Source of the DNA: Bolinopsis microptera
Taxonomy: Eukaryota; Ctenophora; Tentaculata; Lobata; Bolinopsidae
DNA length: 64,000 nucleotides
Direction: 5' to 3'
Assembly (NCBI RefSeq): GCF_026151205.1
Contig: NC_087081.1
Coordinates: forward strand, 16,795,053 to 16,859,052
Shown: positions 55,355 to 64,000 of the stretch, piece after piece
How the letters are laid out: the number at the start of each line of letters is the position of its first letter
Position numbering within the stretch: the first letter of the stretch is position 1
Position numbers and translations under genes: made by a program
The notes under the pieces: model-generated
The model's database searches: none
Told to the model about the DNA's origin: nothing
Seen by the model: the letters and a program-made list of their open reading frames with translations, nothing else

Positions 55355-58300
55355 TTACCATTTTACTTCAATCTCATCTTTCTGCTGCATTTGTCTAATG
55401 GTAGCCAGATCAACGTTCAACCTCTTTTCTTCAACATGTTTACTTGATCGCAAAGCTTTATCTAATGATTGATTGTCTGTAAAGCCTATTACTGGAACCA
55501 TTGACTTATCAAATTGATCGAAGTAGATCTCACTTATCAGATGAGAGACATACACTCCATGATCTAATGTATCTTTGAATGCCAAAGTCTCTGCGCTCAA
55601 AGTGCTGCTTACAACTCGTTTACATTTATGACTTCCCCATGATAACGGTGATATCTTTCCTTCCTCATTCATTAGGACTATTAGATGACCTTTTCCTGTG
55701 GACACCTTGTCACCGAGGTTCATAGATGATGCATCAGAGTAGATCACAATCTTTAGTGTAGAAATGTCTCCTAACTTTGAGAACTTTGTGTTGTAACAAC
55801 CGTTGAGCTCTTTCATCCGTCTGAATGCTTTATTAGCCTTCTTAACAGCTTCTACTGGATCTACACTCTTTGTTACATTTAAATCATACGTCATGAATGA
55901 CAAATCTGGGCGTGATTGAGCAGCTACCCAGTTCAACTGACCACATATTGTTCTAAGCTTCCTGTCAGTCGACAGATGATATATTTCATGTTCTTTATCA
56001 TTGATGACATCTGCTAGATCTCGGATATATTCATGTTGGTTCACTAGGATACCGTCTTCTGTCTGCTCAACTGATAGACCAATGTAATTGAACTTTGATT
56101 TGCATATTTTACCAGCTTCAAAGTTTGATGTCAGTTCTTTTACAACTCTATCAAAGAATGACTTTGTACCAGCTACTAAGAAATCATCAACGTGAAGCAC
56201 AAGTATTCCTTCGAATCCAGTACTAGTTCTCCATATGAACAAAGCAGGATCTAACACTGATTGAGTACAACCAAGGTTGATAAGAAGTCCCTTCACACTG
56301 ATAAACCAAGCTCTTGCCGCATCATTTAAACCATACACTGTCTTTCTCAATCTCCACAAATAACCTTTTTCTACATGAGCTTCCTTGGGTGGTATGACAT
56401 AAACATTTCTTTCAATTTTATTTCCTTGCAGAAAGGCAGCTTTGATATCAATCGTTGTTAGTTGCCACTGCTGGTTTGCAGCTATAGCAAGTACAACCTT
56501 GAGAGTGTTTTTGAATACTGTAGGTGACTCCACTTCAATCGACTGATTTTGCTCTTGAAATCCACGGACTACTAACCGGGCTTTAACTCCAAGTTCAGTG
56601 CTGGGTTTTTCTGTTATTACCCAAGTTGTTGTAATGACATTCTGATCACAATCCTTGACTTCATCATATACTTCTCTCTGCTTCCAGTTAGTCAATTCAA
56701 TAACTTTAGCCTTAATAACCACATCTTCATTGTGTCTGGAAGTGGGAATTGTCACAACATTACATTCTTCGTGATCGTCTCCAGGTTCTGCATCGATAGC
56801 AGCATCAGCTTTGTACATAGCCGTCTTTGTACAATCTATCAGCTTTTCTTCACCTTGGGTTGTCATAAGTTTCACCCAGTGATCTTTTCTGCCAAGCCGT
56901 TTTCCTTTTTGAGTCACGGTACATGTCTCCCATTCATTTTCTTTTCCTTCTTTAACAAGTTTCACCGTATCTCCGACCGAAACATCGTTTTTCTGAAGTC
57001 TAGTTTCCAAATACTTAATCTTGAGTTGTTGTTTTTGTTCATTGGAAATTATCTTAGAGTCTATTTCAAGTATTGGAGAGGAGCTCATAATTTGTTGTCC
57101 TGTTGGTATTTCCTCTGTTTCCACTGGCACTTGAAATTGAATAGGCATTTCTTCTATGTTTTCAGCAGCTTCATCAAACTGATCATCGTTAAGATTGACT
57201 GCTTCATCATGTTGGCTATTCTCTGTTTCCAAGATATCATCATTGTTTTGGTTGTGCTCGTCACTCACTATATATTCTCGTTTCACAATTCTACAGCTTG
57301 CTGCTTTGATAAGCAGTCCTCCATGCCTCAGTATAAGAGTCTTTCCTTCCTTACCGACTATCTTGGCAGGTCCTTTCCAGCGTTCAATATTAGGTCTTTT
57401 GTAGAATACAACATCACCAATCATAAAGTCTTGGTTGATATCTCGTAAGGGTCTTTTCAAAGCTCTTTTAACTCTTTCTGAATTCTCTGCCTCTAGATAT
57501 GCTTTTCTGCTTAGATACATTGCATTAAGATTCCTTTGAATGTCGCTTGATAATGATTCATCTGCTCCTTCATTAGCAGGTAGCAAGTTGTAAGATACCC
57601 CAGGAAAGTTTGGATTCTGACCTGTCACTATCTGCACTGGAGAAAATCCACTGACATTGCACAGTGTGTTCTTGGCATTGATTGACCATGCAAGTGCTAT
57701 CTTCAATGGAAACCCGTCATACATCATTTTAAGCACTGATTTGTCAACCACAGCATGGTTTCTTTCACATAAGCCATTTGACCAAGGTGAGTAGGCACTG
57801 GTAACACAAATTTCAAAGTTGAGTTGTTCACTGAGATCATTAAGTTCATTGTTTGCGAATTCTCCTCCATTGTCCACTAATATTTTTCCTGGAGGTCCCA
57901 TACCTGCTGCAATCCATTCCATAGTAAAGGCTTTTATTACTGTCTCTGGCTTTTTGTTGGAAATCACCCTAGCTTTGCAGAATCTTGAGAACATATCAAC
58001 AATGTAAATCACATAACCATTGATTCCAGTAAATTGTTTCAAATCAAGAGCTACTACCTCATTGAACTTCGTTGCCATAGGTAATCCAACGACTGGTGTG
58101 GAGGGTGTTCTTTTATATCTCGCACAGGCATCACATTCTTTTAGCACTTGATCAATCACCTTGTTCACATTTTCACCTTGTACGTTTGCATTTTTGGTAA
58201 TCTTTTTCAGATTCTCTGCTGAACAATGACCCAGCTGCTTATGAAGTTTGGTAATACTGCTGACTGTGTCATCTAGATTGACTAGATTACATTGCTCTTC

Positions 58301-59872
58301 TATAGCAACTTCATTATAATCCCATAGAGATATGCCAATCAGACCTGACTCGGTTGTTATAACAGGGATCACCTCTCCATCTACTTCAATCGTACTTGTA
58401 CCAAGGTCTAATTTAAACCCTCGCTTTGCCATCTCTTCTTTGGAAATCAGAAATGGAATATTCCTTTGCACTATATCAGCCCAAAGGAATGTCTTCTTTC
58501 CGGCAATTATACAAGGTACTCTCACCGCATCTGCGGCAGCAATAGGGTCACTACCTCCAAAACTGTATTTTGAACGGGCGTCTGACACTTTCAGGAGTGC
58601 TTTGTCCTCTTCTGTCAGGTTATCTATGTACTCACGAATCCATTCTTCGCCAACTACATTCTTCGAGCAAGCAGAGTCTAAAAGTGCTACCTGATGGCAT
58701 TCTGCTGTCTCCATCTCTGAAATCTCTCTACATTCATTAACATTTTCTGATCTATCTGAATGAGGACAATCTTTAATCAAATGCATTACTGATTCGCATC
58801 TATTACATCTCAACCGGGGGTTAAACTTCTGAGTTGCCCTAGAGTCGTCAGCTGTCTTATATGTCTTAGAGTACTCTTTTTTGAAACTTCTAGAGTTATC
58901 TCTTCTTCGATCATTATCTGAATATCTCTTTGGCTTGTATTCTCCTTTGCCATTATCCCTTTTGTCACGATTAAATCTTGAGATGTGATTGTTGTATGAT
59001 CTGTTATTATCTGTTCTTCTCCAAGCCTTTCCTCTATTTCTCCAATTGGTGTAGTAGGCTTCCTCTTCTTCAGACATGTTATCAGGATCAGATGATGAAC
59101 GTGTAGATTCTGACGATTCAGAAAAAAGTCTCTCACCATTGAATACTGGCTCTTCTTTGATGGGCGTATCACATTGTGGTCTCTTTTCAACCTCACGGAT
59201 TCCTTCACCAAAGTATTTCTTGATTGAATTCATCATATCTTCAACAACAGACTCTGTTTTAACTAACTCAACCCCAGTCATTACCAGCTTTTTGTCGTTT
59301 GCTGATAAACCGGATCTTTCTAGCATGTGTAATGCTAACACAGTTCCAGGAAGAGTTATCTTGCTAATTTTCAAGTTGGTGTTGGCTTGATCAAAGTTAT
59401 TGAGAAAGCTTGACATATCTTGACTGTCCTTTCTCCTAAGATTGATAAAATCCGACCAGGATTTCATCATCTTACTGGTATCATCTTTCCTGTATGTTCT
59501 ATCTAATAGCTTCATGATGTTTTGTACTCCTTCTCCGTCAAGAACATCGATGTCTTTGTTTTTTACTGCTGAGTTGAGCTTTGATACGATATTATGATCA
59601 GTGTGTTGAGATACTAGGTTGAACAAGGCATACCCTTGTTCTGCGGGGTCTACTTTTCTGACTGCACATAATTTGTCCCACATCTCAACTTGTAGTCTCC
59701 ATTCCTCATAACTCATAGATGCTTTCCATTGCGGTGGGGCTGTAAGGCGGGCTGCTGGCTGTTGGTACTGCACTTGTATTGGCTCTGGTTGCAGTACTGC
59801 TCCTTGAACATTTGATGATGTTGCTGTATCAGGTGGTGGATTACTTTCTTTTTCATCTTCACTGTTTACCAT
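55355..59872 (-). CDS. Ty1/copia gag-pol polyprotein (1,505 residues)
   Basis: One frame carries, in copia order: a gag region (residues about 45-260), a zinc knuckle C-N-R-C-x4-H-x4-C near 355, an aspartic protease site L-L-D-S-A-C near 397, a pre-integrase L-G-H-C segment near 545, integrase with catalytic D/D/E contexts (L-D-L-K-Q-F, V-D-N-G-G-E-F near 665, and N-G-L-C-E-R-N), RT (D-I-K-A-A-F-L-Q-G near 1143 and H-V-D-D-F near 1228), and RNase H (Y-S-D-A-S-S near 1376, S-A-E-T-L-A-F near 1425). Integrase before RT separates copia from gypsy. The nominal ATG overlaps the last base of the 5' LTR and the TGG that should start the primer-binding site, so initiation may really occur elsewhere. 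An in-frame TAA at 55355-55357 ends the frame just before a further open, conserved-looking stretch of about 31 codons, so the C-terminus is probably truncated. Replication occurs in cytoplasmic particles in this family. Confidence 0.95.
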   Translation of the reverse strand: MVNSEDEKESNPPPDTATSSNVQGAVLQPEPIQVQYQQPAARLTAPPQWKASMSYEEWRLQVEMWDKLCAVRKVDPAEQGYALFNLVSQHTDHNIVSKLNSAVKNKDIDVLDGEGVQNIMKLLDRTYRKDDTSKMMKSWSDFINLRRKDSQDMSSFLNNFDQANTNLKISKITLPGTVLALHMLERSGLSANDKKLVMTGVELVKTESVVEDMMNSIKKYFGEGIREVEKRPQCDTPIKEEPVFNGERLFSESSESTRSSSDPDNMSEEEEAYYTNWRNRGKAWRRTDNNRSYNNHISRFNRDKRDNGKGEYKPKRYSDNDRRRDNSRSFKKEYSKTYKTADDSRATQKFNPRLRCNRCESVMHLIKDCPHSDRSENVNECREISEMETAECHQVALLDSACSKNVVGEEWIREYIDNLTEEDKALLKVSDARSKYSFGGSDPIAAADAVRVPCIIAGKKTFLWADIVQRNIPFLISKEEMAKRGFKLDLGTSTIEVDGEVIPVITTESGLIGISLWDYNEVAIEEQCNLVNLDDTVSSITKLHKQLGHCSAENLKKITKNANVQGENVNKVIDQVLKECDACARYKRTPSTPVVGLPMATKFNEVVALDLKQFTGINGYVIYIVDMFSRFCKARVISNKKPETVIKAFTMEWIAAGMGPPGKILVDNGGEFANNELNDLSEQLNFEICVTSAYSPWSNGLCERNHAVVDKSVLKMMYDGFPLKIALAWSINAKNTLCNVSGFSPVQIVTGQNPNFPGVSYNLLPANEGADESLSSDIQRNLNAMYLSRKAYLEAENSERVKRALKRPLRDINQDFMIGDVVFYKRPNIERWKGPAKIVGKEGKTLILRHGGLLIKAASCRIVKREYIVSDEHNQNNDDILETENSQHDEAVNLNDDQFDEAAENIEEMPIQFQVPVETEEIPTGQQIMSSSPILEIDSKIISNEQKQQLKIKYLETRLQKNDVSVGDTVKLVKEGKENEWETCTVTQKGKRLGRKDHWVKLMTTQGEEKLIDCTKTAMYKADAAIDAEPGDDHEECNVVTIPTSRHNEDVVIKAKVIELTNWKQREVYDEVKDCDQNVITTTWVITEKPSTELGVKARLVVRGFQEQNQSIEVESPTVFKNTLKVVLAIAANQQWQLTTIDIKAAFLQGNKIERNVYVIPPKEAHVEKGYLWRLRKTVYGLNDAARAWFISVKGLLINLGCTQSVLDPALFIWRTSTGFEGILVLHVDDFLVAGTKSFFDRVVKELTSNFEAGKICKSKFNYIGLSVEQTEDGILVNQHEYIRDLADVINDKEHEIYHLSTDRKLRTICGQLNWVAAQSRPDLSFMTYDLNVTKSVDPVEAVKKANKAFRRMKELNGCYNTKFSKLGDISTLKIVIYSDASSMNLGDKVSTGKGHLIVLMNEEGKISPLSWGSHKCKRVVSSTLSAETLAFKDTLDHGVYVSHLISEIYFDQFDKSMVPVIGFTDNQSLDKALRSSKHVEEKRLNVDLATIRQMQQKDEIEVKW

Positions 59873-60061
59873 GTTTTATTGGTTAGACGGTGCAATGATA
59901 GGCAGTAATTGTAGTGTAAAAACAGCCCCACCACTCCTATGGAGATAGATGGTTAGTCATCTTAATAAATAAATAAATGAATATAAATACAAATACAATC
60001 CATAATAGAAATAGAAACACTGCAGCGATGTGGCCCTCGCAGCTCAGTGAGAATACTAACA
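59872..60061 (-). repeat. Ty1/copia 5' LTR (190 bp)
   Basis: Upstream LTR of the minus-strand element. TG...CA ends; the inner edge is followed directly by TGGT on the minus strand, the usual start of a tRNA primer-binding site. Confidence 0.95.
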
Positions 60062-60441
60062 AAACAGACAGAACCTGATTCAGAACTAGAACCAGACAGG
60101 GAACCTAGCACTTATCCCAAACAAGTTTGGTATGGAGACGACTCTGCAGCAGGGGGTAAACTTGATCAACTCATGAAATGGTGGGAGGATCTAAAAAACC
60201 ATGGTCCCATGTATGGGTATTACCCAAAGCCCAGCAAGACATGGTTGATAGTGAAACCAGAGCATGCTACCAAAGCTAAGGAACTCTTTCCAGATGTACA
60301 GATTACTACCAAAGGCCACCGTTATCTTGGGTCATATATTGGATCAGAAGAAGGAGTAAAAGAGTTCATATTGAAGGAGACAGAAAGTTGGAAAGCAGAC
60401 ATTCTAGGGCTCGTCGATATAGCTGCAAACTAACCCCAGCT
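60062..60441 (+). pseudogene. Element X reverse transcriptase, part C
   Basis: Resumes the X frame after the copia element: K-Q-V-W-Y-G-D-D-S-A-A-G-G (RT active-site region, with G before D-D), then K-W-W-E-D-L ... Y-G-Y-Y-P-K-P-S-K-T-W-L-I-V-K and G-H-R-Y-L-G-S-Y-I-G. It reads to a stop in the 14-base sequence aactaaccccagct (60428-60441), which is the target duplication of the next insertion. Confidence 0.8.
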
Positions 60442-61100
60442 TTTTTTTATATATCCTGTCATCACTCCTGGAGTAATGGATATTATATGTTTATATCAAT
60501 AAATATGATAATCAATAAATTAGAATAGAATCTAGTCTTCTTTTCAGCTCACTCTTCTGCAACCTCTTCCTCTACATTCTCAACCTCATCATCAACTTCC
60601 TCATCTTCATCATCAACATCATCACCCCTGTCTTCATCGCTGGTGGTGTGTGCGAGATTTAGGTCCAGTTCGTCAACAGGTATTGCTTTCTCATAATACC
60701 GTCCTCTGTGTCCTCTCACTGCAATCAAAACTGTTTTAAGTAGCTCAAATCGCAAACGACGTCTAAGATTTGCCATGATGAGGCTTTTGTCCTGGCTGGT
60801 CTTGGCTGCCAGAAGTGTTGTCACTCGTTTAAGGAACATGGTAGCCTGTGGGCCCATACCTCCGGTGGTCGAGAATACAAGGCCACTGCAGGTTCCTTTT
60901 TCGATCTGTACACAGCGGTCTCCATATTTCCTTTCTTTCTCTCTCTCATGCTTCTTGTACATCTTTGCTGGGGTGTTATGGTTAGCGTTGGATTTGGCTC
61001 CGGGGTGTAAAACCCTCATATCAAAAAATGCCATCTCCATTGGTGACCACAGACCTCTAGCTGCAATGTCAAGCCTTGCCCCATCATCCAGAATGGTACC
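60442..61100 (-). mobile_element. 5'-truncated copy of element X (C-terminal domain), A-tailed, 14-bp duplication
   Basis: The minus strand starts at 61100 inside an ORF (G-A-R-L-D-I-A-A-R-G-L-W, F-F-D-M-R-V-L-H-P) and carries it to the stop at 60549, then a 3' region ending in AAAAAAAA at 60442-60449. The target duplication aactaaccccagct sits at 60428-60441 and 61101-61114. This is a textbook target-primed insertion. The encoded domain is the one that normally follows the RT in proteins like X. The F-F-D-x-R-V motif after a G-A-R-L-D-I motif looks nuclease-like, possibly PD-(D/E)xK, which is tentative. The last 30 residues are highly acidic. Confidence 0.85.
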
Positions 61101-61450
61101 AACTAACCCCAGCTAGCTTACTCCGCTTTCATCTACGGAACCTCCAAAAGGTGGAAATTTGTTTGCCGTACCACCCCAGGGATTTCTGATCACCTAAAAC
61201 TCTTGGAATATTGTAATATTATTTATACCAGCCATTATGGGCAAAAGTTTTGCCTGATCAGATTAGAAAGATAGCTTCACTTCCCGCAAGAATGGGCGGT
61301 CTGAGCATTCCTGACTGCACATCAACAGCAGAGATGGAGTACTCTAACTCAGTAATCTCTATCAGGGGTTACAGAGGTACCAAAACTCTTCCACCCACAG
61401 CGATAAGTGATTTGGACCTTAACCTGATTAACACTCCTAAACCTTAAAAG
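61101..61450 (+). pseudogene. Element X reverse transcriptase, part D and 3' end
   Basis: After the nested copy the frame continues with A-Y-S-A-F-I-Y-G and T-P-G-I-S-D, then a shift into L-P-A-R-M-G-G-L-S-I-P-D ... A-E-M-E-Y, typical of the region after the palm in this RT type. It stops near 61446. A related 3' segment recurs at about 62159-62330. Confidence 0.75.
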
Positions 61451-62559
61451 GTCATGGAGTGCTTGTTTGGTGGGGGTCTTAACTGCTTTTTGTTGTGATG
61501 TGAATTTGTGGATTCTATTTTTAGTTGACCATTTTTATATTACAAAGGGTTATATCTTTATATTTTTATACCCCAGTTTTTAAAACTTGTACCATTTTTA
61601 TAGCATTTAAGCCGGGTTAATCTATTGTATTAGTTTATTCATTTTTCGAGGGTGTCTACTGTCTATCCTTATAGCTAGACAATTACCATTGCTGAAATTA
61701 TCTGTATACTGTTCCATACATTTTATTGTCATCTCACTAGAAAAGCAAAAGTATGAAATTTTACGGACGAAATGATCCCAACGCTTCGGTAGGTAGTTGT
61801 TACACCTTTCACAAGCAAGAGCCACTTTGGTCTAATTTGTGTGAGGTGTCTCAGCTACATGGGTTGGACTTCCTCCTTTTTTTCTTTTAAAAAACGTGAG
61901 TACAATGACAGAGTTCCTAATGTGGAAAGGTCACCTTCACGCCACTGGTTATCAGTACTACTGAAAGGCTGAAATACCTCGCTGAAAAGTTGTAGGTTTA
62001 TAACCTACCAAGACTGTCTTGGATATATTTTTTGGAATCAATATTTTACGAGTATCACCCGTTAAGATGAAAATATCAGCCTTAAAGGCCAAAGGTACTG
62101 TGGTGTGATGTTATTTGTCAGACACGGTCTGTGATTTGATTTGCTCAGAACCTGTATAATCTCTATGATCAGGGGTTACAAAGGTGCCAAAACTCTTCCA
62201 CCCACAGTGCGACAATAAGTGAATAACTTTAACCTGATCAACACTCCTAAATCTTAAAAACCCACAGTGTTTCACCTTATAACTGGACAATTACCATTGC
62301 AAATATGAAATATTATGTGTATATTGTTTGAATAATTTTAGCTATATTGGGGACATATTATGTCTATCACTCTTTGGACAATGTTTACCCCCCCCCCCCC
62401 CCCCCCCCCTCCCCACAGTTTTGTTATCCAGCTTGCTAGTCAATGGCTCGCTTCTCTCACAAATGCGGGAGAGAAGTATATACCGGAAAAATTTTTCCAT
62501 TGTTCCAAAGTGGTCTTAACCTTATAACTTCTAATATAATATATAATATTGCTTTCCAG
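61451..62559. other. X 3' region, M1 copy, second X 3' fragment, C run
   Basis: 61451-61730 is probably X's 3' untranslated region. An M1 copy lies at 61990-62065. From about 62159 a diverged copy of X's end (compare 61359 onward, tctctat...caggggttaca) is followed by a counterpart of 61676-61710 (gacaattaccattgc) near 62287. A C-rich run lies at about 62390-62415. No host exon seen. Confidence 0.6.
61990..62065 (+). repeat. Small mobile repeat M1, copy 4
   Basis: Starts TTGTAGGTTTATAACCTACC and ends GAGTATCACCCGTTAA; 76 bp, shorter in the middle than copies 1 and 2. Confidence 0.75.
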
Positions 62560-63158
62560 TATGATAATAAATCAAATGTTAAGCCTTCATGAAATGGAGT
62601 CGATTAAAAGTCCTACCAGGAAGATAAGAACACAATTAGAAATACTGCTTCACAGCAAGAAGTGTGTCTCACAACCTTGCGATGTGGCTAATTGTGGGGA
62701 GTTTAAGAGTGTTCTCCTGCACATGGACACTTGCAAGGAGGGCAGAGCTTGCCAGGTGAGTTATAAATAAAACGAATGAATATTTGTGAAACTTGTGATA
62801 AATACAGGTTATTGCATGGAAAATGATTGCTCAGACTACCATTTTTGACAATGCTATATAATATAGCATTGTCATATTTTTATAAAACAATTCTGCAGAA
62901 GGACTTAGATTCTGATAAAACATGTCAATATATTGACATGTCCAGACCACTTAAATGTTAGACAGTATTATCTAAACGTTAATTTCAGGGTGTACACTGT
63001 GCCTCATCTACACAGATATTAAGACACTGGGACACATGTCAGAATGAAAACTGTATCCTCTGTTCCCCCATCAGAGATAATGCCAAGCTGAATGAGAAAT
63101 ACAGCACTGAGACGCCTAAACCTATCAGAGCAGCAGATCCTCCCCCCTTTCAGAGTTG
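62560..63158 (+). CDS. CBP/p300-type TAZ1 zinc-finger exons (partial gene)
   Basis: Exon 62560-62755 (after a TTTCCAG acceptor, before GTGAGT) and exon 62989-63158 (after AATTTCAG, before GTGAGT) join in phase 0. They encode K-I-R-T-Q-L-E-I-L-L-H-S-K-K-C and then all twelve zinc ligands of a TAZ1 domain in three HCCC clusters: H/C in L-L-H-S-K-K-C with P-C and N-C; H/C in H-M-D-T-C with A-C and V-H-C; H/C in H-W-D-T-C with N-C and L-C. TAZ1 of the transcriptional coactivators CBP and p300 binds activation domains in the nucleus. Exon 2 runs on with a Pro-rich linker and ends in phase 2, so the gene continues beyond 63158. Flanking exons were not identified. A smaller TAZ-only protein is possible but less likely in an animal. 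Confidence 0.85.
62845..62873. repeat. Near-perfect palindrome in the TAZ intron
   Basis: Two 13-base arms starting TGACAATGCTATA surround a 3-base centre. Confidence 0.9.
62920..62941. repeat. 22-bp perfect palindrome in the TAZ intron
   Basis: Half-site ACATGTCAATA and its reverse complement meet without a gap, 46 bases after the previous palindrome, in the same 233-bp intron. Confidence 0.9.
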
Positions 63159-64000
63159 GTGAGTTGTTGACACATTTATTTATCTAGCAAAAGTGTACTC
63201 CTTGTCCCTGTGTCCCTGTGATAGTGTGTTCTAACATTAACTGAAAGTAAATAGAGTTATATATATGGTATTCCATTGTACACTTTTGATTTATATACAA
63301 AACATTCGAATAATTCAATTAATATTGGCTTTTGCTGGTAGGATTAAAGGGAGGTTGGCTAGGTAATAGGTTAAAGCGGTGATCAGTAAATGTTGCTGAG
63401 AATACAAATACCTGTCCTGAAATAGTGCTCTGTGCGTGTGTCGTGTATATATATACTGTGTAGTACGTGAGCTCCATTGTAATTTCGTTATTGTATGACT
63501 ACACACTGATATAACGCTATAAAAGCTAAAGTAATTTTAAGGCATTACATAAGGTACGCATCGAGTTTTAAACTGAATAAAATATAATATATATTATTAT
63601 AGAGTCTTGTAATGAAGAGGTGGACCTGGGTTAGTGTTGAGATTGCTATTTATCCATTTCCTTGAACATTAACGGTTGATTTAACTTCACATGCGTCAGG
63701 CAATTAGGTAACTGTGTCGTAACCATATTTATTGATAAAGTGGAAGCCATTAGGCCACCCTCCCCTCTCCTACTCCCTTGGCATATATTTGACAATTTTA
63801 AAATGAAAAAAGTTAATAAATAGATGTCTGGTTTAGTTTTACAGAGGGTAAAGAGCTCCACCACAGTTTTACAGAGGGTAAAGAGCTGCACCACAGAGCT
63901 GCACGGTGCAGCCTGCACCACTAAAGATATGCTGTGTTTACTAGTGACCACAGGGCCATTTAGACTTTTGAGACACACTATTTAAGTAATTAGTAATAGA
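63159..64000. other. Probable intron of the TAZ gene; short duplication
   Basis: No further exon in phase 2 was recognised. A 30-bp unit (ttttacagagggtaaagagc...) is repeated in tandem at about 63837-63896. Confidence 0.45.

Larger units (their letters stand above)
54370..60061 (-). mobile_element. Nearly intact Ty1/copia retrotransposon, 5,692 bp
   Basis: Two 190-bp LTRs, differing at one base, bound a single long gag-pol frame on the minus strand. A 5-bp target duplication AAACA lies at 54365-54369 and 60062-60066. The insertion is inside element X. A T-rich block with two copies of a 32-bp segment (cttgacaaagtgtcaccggg onward) occupies 54925-55116 between the stop and the 3' LTR. The short LTRs resemble those of GalEa-type animal copia elements, which is a guess. 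LTR identity indicates recent insertion. Confidence 0.95.

Noticed and set aside
56732-57448. 238-residue plus-strand ORF inside the copia element
   Set aside because: Antisense to the pol region between integrase and RT; no independent features.
60775-61116. Plus-strand ORF of 113 codons
   Set aside because: Antisense to the truncated X C-terminal domain, whose motifs are on the minus strand.

Overview
The window is eukaryotic and almost certainly from an animal. It has spliced genes with GT-AG introns, extracellular modules on phase-1 exons (Ig, sushi, ephrin-receptor-like Cys repeats, ZP), a CBP/p300-type TAZ zinc finger, and a very high load of retrotransposons, DNA transposons and microsatellites. 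The mix of LINEs, Ty1/copia, Ty3/gypsy, pogo-like and hAT elements with Ig/sushi/ZP surface proteins suits a cnidarian-like marine invertebrate, possibly a hydrozoan. That placement is inference. No rRNA, tRNA or CRISPR was recognised.

Layout. 1-389: tail of a LINE ORF. 2784-4961 (minus): a secreted or surface protein with signal peptide, discoidin-like domain, 22 near-identical 16-residue Cys repeats and a sushi domain; its 3' end is not seen. 5000-12200: short tandem repeats, hairpins, a 15-bp minisatellite, a LINE copy lacking its RT core, and a long (GA)n tract. 12200-30400: AT-rich and mostly decayed, with a ruined minus-strand Ty3/gypsy element, dispersed repeats and a fold-back element at about 23030-25245. 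30380-30954: (TAG)n tracts with an unusual inverted repeat. 31340-33340: a broken LINE with an apparently inverted middle.

33467-41306 (plus) is the best host gene: 15 exons whose phases all fit encode five Ig domains, one sushi domain, a ZP domain with a furin-like site, a Cys-rich module and a hydrophobic C-terminus suggesting a GPI anchor. Two Ig exons with their introns were duplicated in tandem recently. 5' exons are missing.

44640-61450 is a nested stack of mobile elements. One degenerate reverse-transcriptase element (called X here) can be followed in four pieces. It is split by a small repeat (8-bp target duplication), by a 9.1-kb block (a minus-strand LINE hit by an L2-like LINE, a 3.48-kb pogo-like DNA transposon and a hAT-type short element), by a nearly intact Ty1/copia element (190-bp LTRs differing at one base, duplication AAACA), and by a 5'-truncated copy of X's own C-terminal domain (14-bp duplication). 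The pogo-like transposon has perfect 17-bp terminal inverted repeats, a spliced DDD transposase and, divergently, a HIRAN-domain-like ORF. This is the strongest candidate for something little described.

62560-63158 (plus) holds two exons of a CBP/p300-type TAZ1 zinc finger; the rest of that gene lies outside or was not recognised.
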